DNA from: Thiodiazotropha sp040506775
GTDB lineage: Bacteria; Pseudomonadota; Gammaproteobacteria; Chromatiales; Chromatiaceae
Direction of reading: 5' to 3'
Assembly (NCBI GenBank): GCA_040506775.1
Contig: JBEVWC010000007.1
Coordinates: 372,001-436,000 of the forward strand
Length of the DNA: 64,000 bases
Positions 17,324 through 25,054 of the stretch are shown one piece after another. Both the position numbers and the translations under genes were made by a program. Position 1 is the stretch's first letter; each line of letters starts with the position of its first letter. Under the pieces are notes generated by a model. The model saw only the letters and a program-made list of their open reading frames with translations, was not told where the DNA came from and made no database searches.

Positions 17324-17938
17324 ATGAACCGGGGATACAGGAGTGCCTGGCTGCTTGTGTATTTCCTGGTGCTGATCTGGTCGGCGATCAGACCGAAGGA
17401 CTACCCTACCTGGTTGTTGGAGGTCGCCCCGGCACTGGTTGCACTGGTGATACTGGCGATAACTGAAAAATCCTATCCGCTGACCCGGCTCAGTTACATT
17501 TTTATTCTCATCCACTGCATTATCCTGATGGTCGGCGGGCATTACACCTATGCCGAAGTTCCCCTGTTCGATTACATCCGGGAAATTACCCAGTCATCAC
17601 GTAACAACTACGACAAACTCGGCCACTTCGCGCAAGGCTTTGTTCCGGCGCTGGTGGCGCGGGAGCTGGTAATTCGTAACGGGATTATCCCCTCAGCCGG
17701 ATGGCGGAATTTTTTCATAGTCTGTTTCTGTCTCGCTGTGAGTGCGTTCTACGAATTCATTGAATGGTGGGTTGCGCTGCTATCCGGTGAATCCGCCGAG
17801 GCGTTTCTGGGTACCCAGGGGTATATCTGGGACACCCAGTCGGACATGTTTTTCGCCATGCTGGGAGCGATCGCTTCACTGGTGGTGCTGGGCAGGATGC
17901 ATGACCGGCAACTCAAACGTTTGACAGATCAGGCTTGA
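17324..17938 (+). CDS. DUF2238 / YjdF-like membrane protein
   Basis: A 204-residue integral membrane protein with about six helices. The family core is clear: GGHYTYAEVPLFDYIRE, then YDKLGHFAQGFVPALVARE and FYEFIEWWVALLSGE followed by GTQGYIWDTQSDMFFAMLGA. These histidine-, glutamate- and aspartate-rich motifs in membrane segments define DUF2238 (E. coli YjdF). The biochemical role is not established. The gene converges on the histidine kinase with a 50-base spacer. Confidence 0.9.
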   Translation: MNRGYRSAWLLVYFLVLIWSAIRPKDYPTWLLEVAPALVALVILAITEKSYPLTRLSYIFILIHCIILMVGGHYTYAEVPLFDYIREITQSSRNNYDKLGHFAQGFVPALVARELVIRNGIIPSAGWRNFFIVCFCLAVSAFYEFIEWWVALLSGESAEAFLGTQGYIWDTQSDMFFAMLGAIASLVVLGRMHDRQLKRLTDQA

Positions 17939-17990
17939 GGTTGGGAGGAATAAACGCTCAACAGTTACTTGGTTTGTCAGACCTGAGGCG

Positions 17991-20075
17991 TCAGGCCTTT
18001 TCATTCACTATGGGGAATGTGATGGAAAACAGCGCCCCGGGTTTTGCATTGCTCACCCGAATTTCCCCCTGCATGGCATGCACCAGCTGGTAGACCAGGG
18101 CCAGCCCGATTCCGGTCCCGGATGTTTTGCGCGTGAGTTCATTCTCTGAACGGTAGAACAGATCGAATATCCGCTTCACATGTTCCCGGGTGATACCCGG
18201 CCCCCAGTCACGTATCTGGAACTGCACGGACCGCTGCTCGGCCAAAGTACAGGAGATCTCGATCGTCCGCTGCTCGGCATCCTTCGAGAACTTGATCGCG
18301 TTGTCTGTCAGGTTGATGAAGACCTGGAGGAAATGGTCCGGGTCCACGGCAAGACGTGTGAACGCCAACCCATCCGGGCAGTGCAGCTTCAGCTGAAAGC
18401 CTGCCCGCTCGGTTTGCGAGACGATTTTAGATTGCAGCATGTCCAGCAGTTCGCTGACCGTGTACGGGCTCATTTCAACGCTTTGCTCGTTACGCGTCAT
18501 GCGGGCCAGTTGCAGGACGTTGTTGATCAGTCGTGTCAGGCGTTCGCTCTCGTCATGGATGTAGTCGTAGTATTCGCGTTTTTTCTCATCGCTCGCCCAA
18601 CCCTGCTTGAGCATCTCGCTGTACATGCGGATCGAGGTGAGGGGGGTCTTCAGTTCATGGCTGACCGCGGAGACAAAGTCCTGCTGTTGGCGCGCCAGCC
18701 TGATCTGCCCCAGACCCAGTCGATAGAGCAACAGTGTCCCGACCAGCAATACCAGTCCCAATGCCAGTGCTACCCAGGTGATGATCACACCGCCCGGGCC
18801 GGCCGGAAGCTGCTTGACACTGAAAATCAGCTCGAGTGCGCCCAACGGGGCGTTGAGCGGCGACCGGTAGAGCAGTGAACCCTGCAGGGACTCGGAGGCG
18901 GGCAGATAGTCAGAGCGGTTCGTGCTGCGAAATATGCTGAGCAGATCCCCCCTGTATGCGATGCCCAGATCACTTGTTTGCGAGAGGGCGGTGGTGAGAT
19001 AGGGTTTTTCAATTTCTTCACTGAGGAAGGGTTGTTGCTCGATCAGCAATCCCTGGATGATGCGCTGACCTTCCCGCCAGACCTTACGGTAGAGCACAAA
19101 GTGGCCGCTTTCCAGAAGACTGAACTCGAACGGATCGATCTCGCTTTCGAAGGTGCGGATGCGCAGGGCCTCCCGGGCCGAGTCTGTCTCGAACTGATCG
19201 CGTTGTACCGGTTCAGCCAGGGTGCTGAGCTCCTTGCGCATCTGACGTGGCGCAGGCGCCGCTTTGCGGCGAAGGCTGGCCGCCTCCGGTGCCTGCTCGC
19301 TGAACTCGGGTTGCAGAGCCAAAGCCTCCTGTTTTTTCGTCAGGGCATTGGTGTCGCGGCTCTTGAGTTTGGCCGTTGCCGGTTCGGAGCGGCTGAGTTG
19401 GTCGAACACGGACTGTCCCGCGGGGGAGGGGCTGTCATCTCCGGCCATTTTTGCAGCGCCCAGTGACGCGGGAGGACCGGGGGCCATGACCCGCGCCTCG
19501 TCAAGGGTCTGGGGGGCGGATTCCAATGCAATCGCAGCCTGGGGCTCAGGGTGGACCAGACGGTTTTCGCTGAGGATTGCGCGGATCGTTTCTGCCTGTT
19601 GCCGGCGCTGTGCCAGTTCCCGGTCAGAGACGCCGTAGGCGGCCGCCTCGGTACCCGGTGCGGGCAACAAAGGTGAGGAGAAGGCCCCTGAGGCGTCCAC
19701 CTGAAAGTAGCCCACCAGCCCGGGTATCTCACCGGAGGCAGGATAGGCCGCCAACGGAGAGCGTTGGATGAAGGGGTTGCCCGGGTCTCCTTCGATGACC
19801 AGGAAGGCGTAGTCGGAAAAACCCCGTGCCTCTTCCCGCGCGATCAGGGCCGAAGTGGTTTCACGCACCCGGTCGGCCAGCTCTTCCGCCATCTGTTGAT
19901 GCTGGTGAAAGGCCTCCCACTTGAGACGGCTGTAGGCCTGTTGAACCAGGATCGCGGAAGGCAGGAACAGGGCGACGAAAAACAGCGTCAGGGCCCGGCG
20001 CAGCCGGCCCTGAGTGAGACCGGCTGTGAGCCCGGCTGTGAATCCGCTGCTGAGACGCTTCACCGGATCAGCCAC
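17991..20075 (-). CDS. Sensor histidine kinase with large extracytoplasmic domain
   Basis: A 694-residue inner-membrane kinase. One helix near residues 28-46 (LFFVALFLPSAILVQQAY) and a second near 430-450 (IITWVALALGLVLLVGTLLL) bracket about 390 periplasmic residues, with a low-complexity Ala/Pro/Ser-rich insert around 200-290. The cytosol carries HisKA (FVSAVSHELKTPL, phospho-acceptor His473) and HATPase with N box (INLTDNAIKF), G1 (RDWGPGI) and G2 (TSGTGIGLAL). It overlaps the response regulator gene by 8 bases and is surely its partner. The sensor region matches no domain I recognise, so the signal is unknown; the neighbouring PspA operon points to envelope stress. Confidence 0.93.
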   Translation of the reverse strand: MADPVKRLSSGFTAGLTAGLTQGRLRRALTLFFVALFLPSAILVQQAYSRLKWEAFHQHQQMAEELADRVRETTSALIAREEARGFSDYAFLVIEGDPGNPFIQRSPLAAYPASGEIPGLVGYFQVDASGAFSSPLLPAPGTEAAAYGVSDRELAQRRQQAETIRAILSENRLVHPEPQAAIALESAPQTLDEARVMAPGPPASLGAAKMAGDDSPSPAGQSVFDQLSRSEPATAKLKSRDTNALTKKQEALALQPEFSEQAPEAASLRRKAAPAPRQMRKELSTLAEPVQRDQFETDSAREALRIRTFESEIDPFEFSLLESGHFVLYRKVWREGQRIIQGLLIEQQPFLSEEIEKPYLTTALSQTSDLGIAYRGDLLSIFRSTNRSDYLPASESLQGSLLYRSPLNAPLGALELIFSVKQLPAGPGGVIITWVALALGLVLLVGTLLLYRLGLGQIRLARQQQDFVSAVSHELKTPLTSIRMYSEMLKQGWASDEKKREYYDYIHDESERLTRLINNVLQLARMTRNEQSVEMSPYTVSELLDMLQSKIVSQTERAGFQLKLHCPDGLAFTRLAVDPDHFLQVFINLTDNAIKFSKDAEQRTIEISCTLAEQRSVQFQIRDWGPGITREHVKRIFDLFYRSENELTRKTSGTGIGLALVYQLVHAMQGEIRVSNAKPGALFSITFPIVNEKA

Positions 20076-20769
20076 TCAGCAGCCGGTAACCGGCGCCACG
20101 CACCGTGACCAGGTAGCGGGGCTGGTTGCTGTCCGGCTCGATCTTGCGCCGCAGCTTGGCGATGTGGATGTCGACGGTGCGGGTCTCGATATCGAGATTT
20201 TTCGCATAGCCCCAGACCTTGTGCAGCAACTCCTCCCGGGGCACCGGACGCTCCGAGTGCTGATGCAGGTATTGCAGGATCTCCATCTCCCGGCGGGTGA
20301 ACCGGCATGAACCCTGGTTTGTTTCCCCCACCAGGTTCAGGGTGTCGACGGTCATGCTCTCGCCGAGCCGGATCCGGGTCTCCTGCGTCGGGTTGCCCCC
20401 GGACCTGCGCAGCACCGCCTGAACCCGCAGCACCAGCTGTGCGACGGAGAAGGGTTTTGCGACATAGTCATCCGCGCCCAGTGTCAGCCCCTGGATGATG
20501 TCCTCGTCCCGGGTCTTGGCGGTCAGCATGATGACCGGCTGGGCCGGGTCCTGCTCGCGGATCCGCTGACAGATCTCGAACCCGTCCAGGCCCGGCAGCA
20601 TCACATCGAGCAGGATCATGTCAAAGCGGCCGGAGAGGGCTTTGTGCAATCCATCCGGTCCCTCCGCGGCGCTTTCCACCTCGTAGCCGTGGTAGACGAA
20701 CACGTCGATCAACCCGATGCGGATCGCCGTCTCGTCTTCGATGATGAGGATGCGCGGTTTGCTGTTCAT
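20068..20769 (-). CDS. OmpR/PhoB family response regulator
   Basis: A 233-residue regulator. The receiver domain (1-120) has the acidic pair EDE (11-13), phospho-acceptor Asp55 (ILLDVMLPG) and the conserved Lys in DDYVAKPFS. A winged-helix DNA-binding domain (about 140-233) follows with FTRREMEILQYLHQHSERPVPRE, VWGYAKNLDIETRTVDIHIAKLR and VRGAGYRL. It is the first gene of the two-component operon. A direct repeat GTAAA-N6-GTAAA in the divergent spacer is a likely binding site for this subfamily. Confidence 0.95.
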   Translation of the reverse strand: MNSKPRILIIEDETAIRIGLIDVFVYHGYEVESAAEGPDGLHKALSGRFDMILLDVMLPGLDGFEICQRIREQDPAQPVIMLTAKTRDEDIIQGLTLGADDYVAKPFSVAQLVLRVQAVLRRSGGNPTQETRIRLGESMTVDTLNLVGETNQGSCRFTRREMEILQYLHQHSERPVPREELLHKVWGYAKNLDIETRTVDIHIAKLRRKIEPDSNQPRYLVTVRGAGYRLLSG

Positions 20770-20786
20770 GGTCTGGGTTCAGGGCT

Positions 20787-20844
20787 CCGTGTGACACACA
20801 GCTTAACAAGTCTGCCTCACACGGAAACGTAAATCTTTTGTAAA
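20787..20844. promoter_or_regulatory. Divergent control region: inverted repeat and GTAAA direct repeat
   Basis: Between the response regulator (start 20769, -) and the PspA gene (start 20944, +) lie two ordered signals. CCGTGTGA at 20787-20794 pairs with TCACACGG at 20817-20824. GTAAA at 20829-20833 is repeated at 20840-20844, an 11-base centre-to-centre spacing, which is one helical turn. Such tandem GTAAA half-sites are the known form of CpxR-type binding sites for OmpR-family regulators. I infer autoregulation and control of the PspA/VWA operon. Confidence 0.55.
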
Positions 20845-20943
20845 CCCGGAGGCTGGAGTTTTACCAATCCCTGTCTGTTTTGCTCCCCGGGCGGTTCATA
20901 GACTGAAAGCGTACCGATCGCAACCCTAAGACAGGAGATCCCA

Positions 20944-21492
20944 ATGACACTCATCACCCGAGTCACACGACTGTTTCGCGCCGATATGCATGCGGTGCTC
21001 GACGCCCTTGAAGAACCGGAACTGCTGCTCAAGCAGGCGATCCGCGAGATGCAGGGCGCGCTTGAGCGCGAGACCCGGCAGGGGCGGCTGATCGCGGAAG
21101 AGTTGAAGCAGCTCAACACCCGTAAGCAGACGGAGCAGGACGAGATTAGCTCCCTGAACGAGGAGCTGGACCTCTGCTTCGAACAAAACAACGAGACCCT
21201 GGCGCGAACCGTATTACGGCAGCGACTCGAAAAGGAACGCGTTGTCCAGTATCTGGAGCAGCGGCTGGCAAGCCTGCAGGCGGTTGCCGAGGCGCTGCAG
21301 CAGCGTATCGACGAGCAGAGTCTACGGCTCCGTGACATGCAGCAGAAACTCAACCTGATGGCCGCCCAGCCCCGGCCATATCCATCGGATACGGGGGATG
21401 ACATTCCGCACACCGCGAGCGGCTTTGCGGTCACCGATGAAGTGCTGGAGCGGGCCTGGCTGAGGGAATGCCGCAAGCGGGTGCAATCATGA
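20944..21492 (+). CDS. PspA/IM30 family protein
   Basis: A 182-residue, almost wholly coiled-coil protein with the PspA pattern at its start: an amphipathic helix (MTLITRVTRLFRADMHAVLDA), then EEPELLLKQAIREMQGALE and long heptad runs to about residue 145. It is somewhat shorter than E. coli PspA (222 residues). PspA/IM30 proteins assemble on the inner face of the membrane and stabilise it during stress. Ribosome site AGGAG lies 5-9 bases upstream. It is the first gene of an operon with a membrane protein and a VWA protein, divergent from a two-component system. Confidence 0.88.
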   Translation: MTLITRVTRLFRADMHAVLDALEEPELLLKQAIREMQGALERETRQGRLIAEELKQLNTRKQTEQDEISSLNEELDLCFEQNNETLARTVLRQRLEKERVVQYLEQRLASLQAVAEALQQRIDEQSLRLRDMQQKLNLMAAQPRPYPSDTGDDIPHTASGFAVTDEVLERAWLRECRKRVQS

Positions 21493-22064
21493 AACGGCCT
21501 AGCTTCAGTGAAGGAGTAGGGGTTTCATTGCTGGCATCCCTGTTGGGTGGTGCGCTGTTTCCCCTGCTGACTCTGTGGCTCGCCGGGGGGTTCGCCCTGC
21601 GTGGATTGATCACCTTGCTGGGTTTGTTCTACCTGCTGTACCTGTTGCGGCGCAGTGCGCGCAAACCGGGACGAGTGGTGGCAGTGACCCTGTGGCTGCT
21701 GATCTCACCGCTCAGCGCGCTGCTGGGCATCGGTCTGTGGGGGGATCTGCTGATCCATCTGGCCCTGCTGTGGCTGGTTCGCTGCGGGTTGTTTCACAAC
21801 CGCCTCTACACCGCCCTGATGGACCTGGGATTGGTGGCGACCGGTCTGGCCGCGGCACTCTGGGGCAGCTCGGAAACCGGCACCCTGGTGGTGGGGCTGT
21901 GGAGCTTTTTCCTGGTGCAGGCCCTGTTCGTGTTCATCCCCCATGACGCTGCGGACCCTGCAGGGTTCGCCACGCCCCCGGTCGGTGACTCCGAGCGTTT
22001 CGATCGAGCCTACCGGGCGGCGCAGGACGCATTGCAGCGCCAGTCCCGTCATCCCAATCCTTGA
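21489..22064 (+). CDS. Integral membrane protein of unknown function
   Basis: Start at ATG 21489 (MKRPSFSEGVGVSLLASLLGG), an ATGA overlap with the PspA gene. The 191-residue product has about five hydrophobic helices (for example LLTLWLAGGFALRGLITLLG, LWLLISPLSALLGIGLWG, LWSFFLVQALFVFIP) and a charged C-terminal tail (about 160-191). I recognise no family. Position between PspA and a VWA protein suggests it anchors or signals to them at the membrane. Confidence 0.7.
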   Translation: MKRPSFSEGVGVSLLASLLGGALFPLLTLWLAGGFALRGLITLLGLFYLLYLLRRSARKPGRVVAVTLWLLISPLSALLGIGLWGDLLIHLALLWLVRCGLFHNRLYTALMDLGLVATGLAAALWGSSETGTLVVGLWSFFLVQALFVFIPHDAADPAGFATPPVGDSERFDRAYRAAQDALQRQSRHPNP

Positions 22065-22076
22065 AGGAGAGCCAAA

Positions 22077-23297
22077 ATGAAATCCAAATGGTTTGCCATG
22101 TCCCTGCTGGTCCTGACCGCAGGAGGTATTGCCCTCTACCCGTCCATGAAGAACTGGGCGGCCCGGGTGGAAGCACCTATCCCGTCAACCCTGGAGACCC
22201 GGCCGGAGCTGCTCCCGGGGATGCTGCACAAGCCGACCGTGGAGGTGGTGTTCGCACTGGACACCACCGGCAGCATGGGAGGTCTGATCCGCGCTGCCCG
22301 GGAGAAGATCTGGTCCATCGCCACCACCCTGGCCCAGGCCCAGCCGGCCCCCGAGATCCGCATGGGCCTGGTGGCTTACCGGGACCGGGGTGACGCCTAC
22401 GTGACCCAGGTGGTGGATCTCACGTCCGATCTGGACGCGGTCTACAGCCGTCTGATGGCCTTGCGGGCCGAAGGCGGGGGTGACGGACCGGAGAGCGTCA
22501 ACCAGGCCCTGGCCGACGCCGTGGGAGGGATCTCATGGAGCCAGGATCCGAATGCCTACAAGGTGATCTTCCTGGTCGGGGATGCACCCCCGCACATGGA
22601 CTACCTGGACGATGTGAAATACCCACGCAGCCTGGAGCAGGCCAGGTCCCGGGGGATTGTGGTCAACGCGATTCTGGCGGGGGAGAGCCAGGAGACCCGC
22701 CAGGTGTGGCAGACGATTGCCCAGAGCGGCGGCGGCCAGTATGCCCAGGTCGGGCAGAGTGGGGACGCGGTGGCGATCGCCACCCCCTATGATGACCGCC
22801 TCGCGGAGTTGTCCGCGGAGCTCGACGCCACCCGGCTCTACTACGGCAGTGCCGAGGAACGCTCCCGGCGCGAGCAGAAGCTGGCTACCGCAAAGCAGTT
22901 GCACGAGGCGGCGTCAGTGGCCTCCCGGGCACGCCGCGCCACCTTTAACGCAACCGCCAGCGGTGGGGTCAACCTGCTGGGGGAGGGGGAACTGGTGGAC
23001 GATGTCAGTCAAGGCCGGGTCAAGCTCGAGGAGCTGCCTCCGGAAGTCCTGCCGGTCCCTTTGCAGGGTCTCGGTGCGGAGGCGCAGCAGACCCTGATCC
23101 AGGATTCGGCACAACGTAGGGATCAGCTCAACCGGGAGATCCGTCAGCTGGCGGATGAGCGGGCCGCGTACCTGCGCGACCGGGTCGAGGCCGAGGGCGG
23201 AGCCCCCGCATCCCTGGACCACAAGCTTTACGAGGCCATCCAGGCCCAGGGGCGTCTGAAGGGTATGCAGTACGAGGCAGGTGCGCTCGCCTATTGA
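22077..23297 (+). CDS. VWA domain protein with N-terminal signal or anchor
   Basis: A 406-residue protein with a hydrophobic N terminus (FAMSLLVLTAGGIALYP, 7-21), a von Willebrand A domain (about 54-240) carrying a MIDAS variant DTTGS (62-66) with the later LVAYRDRGD and GDAPPH segments, and a helical C-terminal half rich in Arg/Glu/Gln (about 255-406). The domain probably binds a divalent ion and a protein partner in the periplasm. It ends the PspA operon. The next bases hold a GC-rich inverted repeat (GACCGGGTCCGACGGGCCCGGTC-like, 23308-23330) that may act as a terminator. Confidence 0.85.
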   Translation: MKSKWFAMSLLVLTAGGIALYPSMKNWAARVEAPIPSTLETRPELLPGMLHKPTVEVVFALDTTGSMGGLIRAAREKIWSIATTLAQAQPAPEIRMGLVAYRDRGDAYVTQVVDLTSDLDAVYSRLMALRAEGGGDGPESVNQALADAVGGISWSQDPNAYKVIFLVGDAPPHMDYLDDVKYPRSLEQARSRGIVVNAILAGESQETRQVWQTIAQSGGGQYAQVGQSGDAVAIATPYDDRLAELSAELDATRLYYGSAEERSRREQKLATAKQLHEAASVASRARRATFNATASGGVNLLGEGELVDDVSQGRVKLEELPPEVLPVPLQGLGAEAQQTLIQDSAQRRDQLNREIRQLADERAAYLRDRVEAEGGAPASLDHKLYEAIQAQGRLKGMQYEAGALAY

Positions 23298-23436
23298 GCA
23301 TGGGCAGGACCGGGTCCGACGGGCCCGGTCGCTCTCGCCGGGGCGGGCCATTTGACATGCCCCACTCAGTTCACCAGAATTTGCCGAATATGAAGGGATG
23401 CCGCGATCCGGTTTCATGGATTGGAACCCAGGTCTT

Positions 23437-23580
23437 AGCAGGCTGTTGAAATTCGCTCAGACGAGTACGAGACAAGGCGAAAACCGCCGAAAAAGCGCAG
23501 TTTACTGGAGTAAATGAGCATTTTGAGGGGGTTTTCAACGCAGGATCGTACCGTCTGAGTAGCATTTCAACAGTCTGTCA
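23437..23580. repeat. MITE-like element with ~27-bp terminal inverted repeats
   Basis: About 144 bases bounded by CAGGCTGTTGAAATTCGCTC and, at the right, the complement of GAGTAGCATTTCAACAGTCT; the outer arms pair through CTGTTGAAAT and ATTTCAACAG and again through GCTCAGACG and CGTCTGAGT. There is no coding capacity. The right half recurs, slightly diverged, at 37480-37530, which shows it is a dispersed element. Confidence 0.7.
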
Positions 23581-23645
23581 GGCGCCGGATGCCGTTTCGC
23601 GTTAGTCAAACGGGGCGCATCACCCAATACCAGTGACTTAAGATT

Positions 23646-23882
23646 ATGAAATTCAGCCATGTAACCGCCGCCGTTTTTTCCCTGTTGCTCCTGTTCTCCG
23701 CCCAGTCCCAGGCCTTCGACGTCGGTGGTTTTGTCAACGGAGTGATCGAGGGAGTCAGCGATTCCTTCAACGATGCCAAGGGCAAACCCGGAGCACATGA
23801 GAAGAACAAGGAATCAGCCCAGTCCGGATCGGACGATTCCGCCAAAAAAGAGTCGTCGGACGGCGAAAAATCCAAAGAGTAG
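23646..23882 (+). CDS. Small secreted protein, unknown
   Basis: A 78-residue product with a clear signal peptide (MKFSHVTAAVFSLLLLFSAQSQA, cleavage after QSQA) and a short mature region: FDVGGFVNGVIEGVSDSFNDA followed by a highly charged, low-complexity Lys/Ser/Glu/Asp tail. No family is recognised. It lies between the MITE and a REP-like palindrome, so it is probably a single-gene unit. Confidence 0.55.
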   Translation: MKFSHVTAAVFSLLLLFSAQSQAFDVGGFVNGVIEGVSDSFNDAKGKPGAHEKNKESAQSGSDDSAKKESSDGEKSKE

Positions 23883-23934
23883 TCTCCGACCGGCACTCCC
23901 GTGCAAGAGCCTCTCAAGATCGTAAGGTAGTAAG

Positions 23935-24020
23935 GTAGCCCGGGTGCAGCGAAGCGAAACCCGGGAACGACCTCCGGAGCTCCGACCCTCCCGGGTTCCG
24001 CGCTGCTCCACCCGGGCTAC
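23935..24020. repeat. REP-like palindrome, family A, copy 2
   Basis: Left arm GTAGCCCGGGTGCAGCGAAG and right arm ending CTCCACCCGGGCTAC form an 86-base imperfect palindrome with CCCGGGAA and CCCGGGTT inside. Same family as the copies at 1976 and 28400. Confidence 0.85.
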
Positions 24021-24089
24021 ATCTGACATCCTGGCGGGTGCGTGACCATCAACCCGGCAGGAACAAGACAACCTCACCCGCACCCCTGC

Positions 24090-24095
24090 TATAAT
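24090..24095 (+). promoter_or_regulatory. Likely -10 box upstream of pssA
   Basis: A perfect TATAAT 36 bases before the pssA ATG. No good -35 lies at the expected distance (GACAAC is the best match at 24067), so the call is tentative. Confidence 0.35.
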
Positions 24096-24130
24096 CCTGC
24101 GCAACCGAACAAAACAGGTACCCGCCGCAG

Positions 24131-24883
24131 ATGGAAACGGAAGAGAACAAACTGAAAAAACGCAGCCGAGGAATCTACCTGCTGCCGAATCTGTTCACCA
24201 CTGCCGCCCTGTTCGCCGGGTTCTATGCCATCCTCGCCGCGGTCAACGCCAAATTCGAGGTGGCTTCGGTAGCCATCTTCGTGGCGATGCTGATGGACGG
24301 CCTGGATGGCCGGGTGGCGCGCCTGACCAAGACCCAGTCCGCTTTCGGCGCGGAATACGACAGTCTCTCCGACATGGTCTCCTTCGGTCTGGCGCCGGCC
24401 CTGGTGGTCTACATCTGGGCCCTCAGCGGTCTGGGTAAGCTGGGTTGGCTGGCCGCCTTCATCTACACCGCCTGCGGCGCGCTGCGCCTGGCCCGTTTCA
24501 ACACCCAGCTGGGAATTGCGGACAAGAAGTACTTCCAGGGTCTGCCCAGTCCTTCCGCTGCGGCGATCATGGCGGGCGGGGTCTGGCTGGGGGTCGATTA
24601 CGGCATCCCGGGTGACGATCTGGGTTGGTTCGCGGCCATGCTCACCACCCTGGTGGGTCTGCTCATGGTGAGCAATTTCCGCTATCACAGCTTCAAGGAG
24701 ATCGACTTCCAGGGCAAGGTGCCGTTCATCGCCCTGGTGGTGCTGGTGGTGGTGCTGGCGATCATCCAGACCCATCCCCCCACGGTGTTCTTCCTGATGT
24801 TCCTCAGCTATGCCATATCAGGACCCGTACTGACCCTGGCACAGCTGCGCAAACACCGGGAGGAGCGGCGTACCGAGACCTGA
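24131..24883 (+). CDS. pssA: CDP-diacylglycerol--serine O-phosphatidyltransferase
   Basis: A 250-residue integral membrane enzyme that makes phosphatidylserine from CDP-diacylglycerol and serine, the precursor of phosphatidylethanolamine. The CDP-alcohol phosphotransferase signature D-G-x2-(D)GR-x8-G-x3-D-x3-D is visible at residues 56-81 (DGLDGRVARLTK, then GAEYDSLSD). Around it are six to eight hydrophobic helices. This is the type II, integral membrane form, not the E. coli peripheral enzyme. The pssA-leuA order is common in gammaproteobacteria. Confidence 0.95.
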   Translation: METEENKLKKRSRGIYLLPNLFTTAALFAGFYAILAAVNAKFEVASVAIFVAMLMDGLDGRVARLTKTQSAFGAEYDSLSDMVSFGLAPALVVYIWALSGLGKLGWLAAFIYTACGALRLARFNTQLGIADKKYFQGLPSPSAAAIMAGGVWLGVDYGIPGDDLGWFAAMLTTLVGLLMVSNFRYHSFKEIDFQGKVPFIALVVLVVVLAIIQTHPPTVFFLMFLSYAISGPVLTLAQLRKHREERRTET

Positions 24884-24960
24884 ACCCGGCGCCGTTTCCA
24901 CCACGCAAGTGACCGGCTTGGCTTTGTTTGAGGCGGCTGTGCCGCGCTGAATCCATTCAA

Positions 24961-24989
24961 TTGGCATTCCCAAAGTGCTGCGTTATATT
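24961..24989 (+). promoter_or_regulatory. Predicted sigma-70 promoter of leuA
   Basis: TTGGCA (24961-24966) and TATATT (24984-24989) are separated by 17 bases, close to consensus. A leader of about 60 bases follows with a short hairpin (GGGTCCC and GGGTCC arms around 25013-25028). I saw no run of leucine codons that would mark a classical attenuator peptide. Confidence 0.5.
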
Positions 24990-25054
24990 GATCCGTTACC
25001 CATCGAGGAAAAGGGTCCCCCAGCGGGTCCTGTATCTGCCTGTCGGAGAAAAGC

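Noticed and set aside
20845..20943. Sigma-54 promoter for the PspA gene
   Set aside because: No GG-N10-GC element with correct spacing was found, and no PspF-type activator is near.
24990..25054. Leucine attenuator peptide or T-box in the leuA leader
   Set aside because: The leader is only about 60 bases, with no run of Leu codons and no T-box motif.
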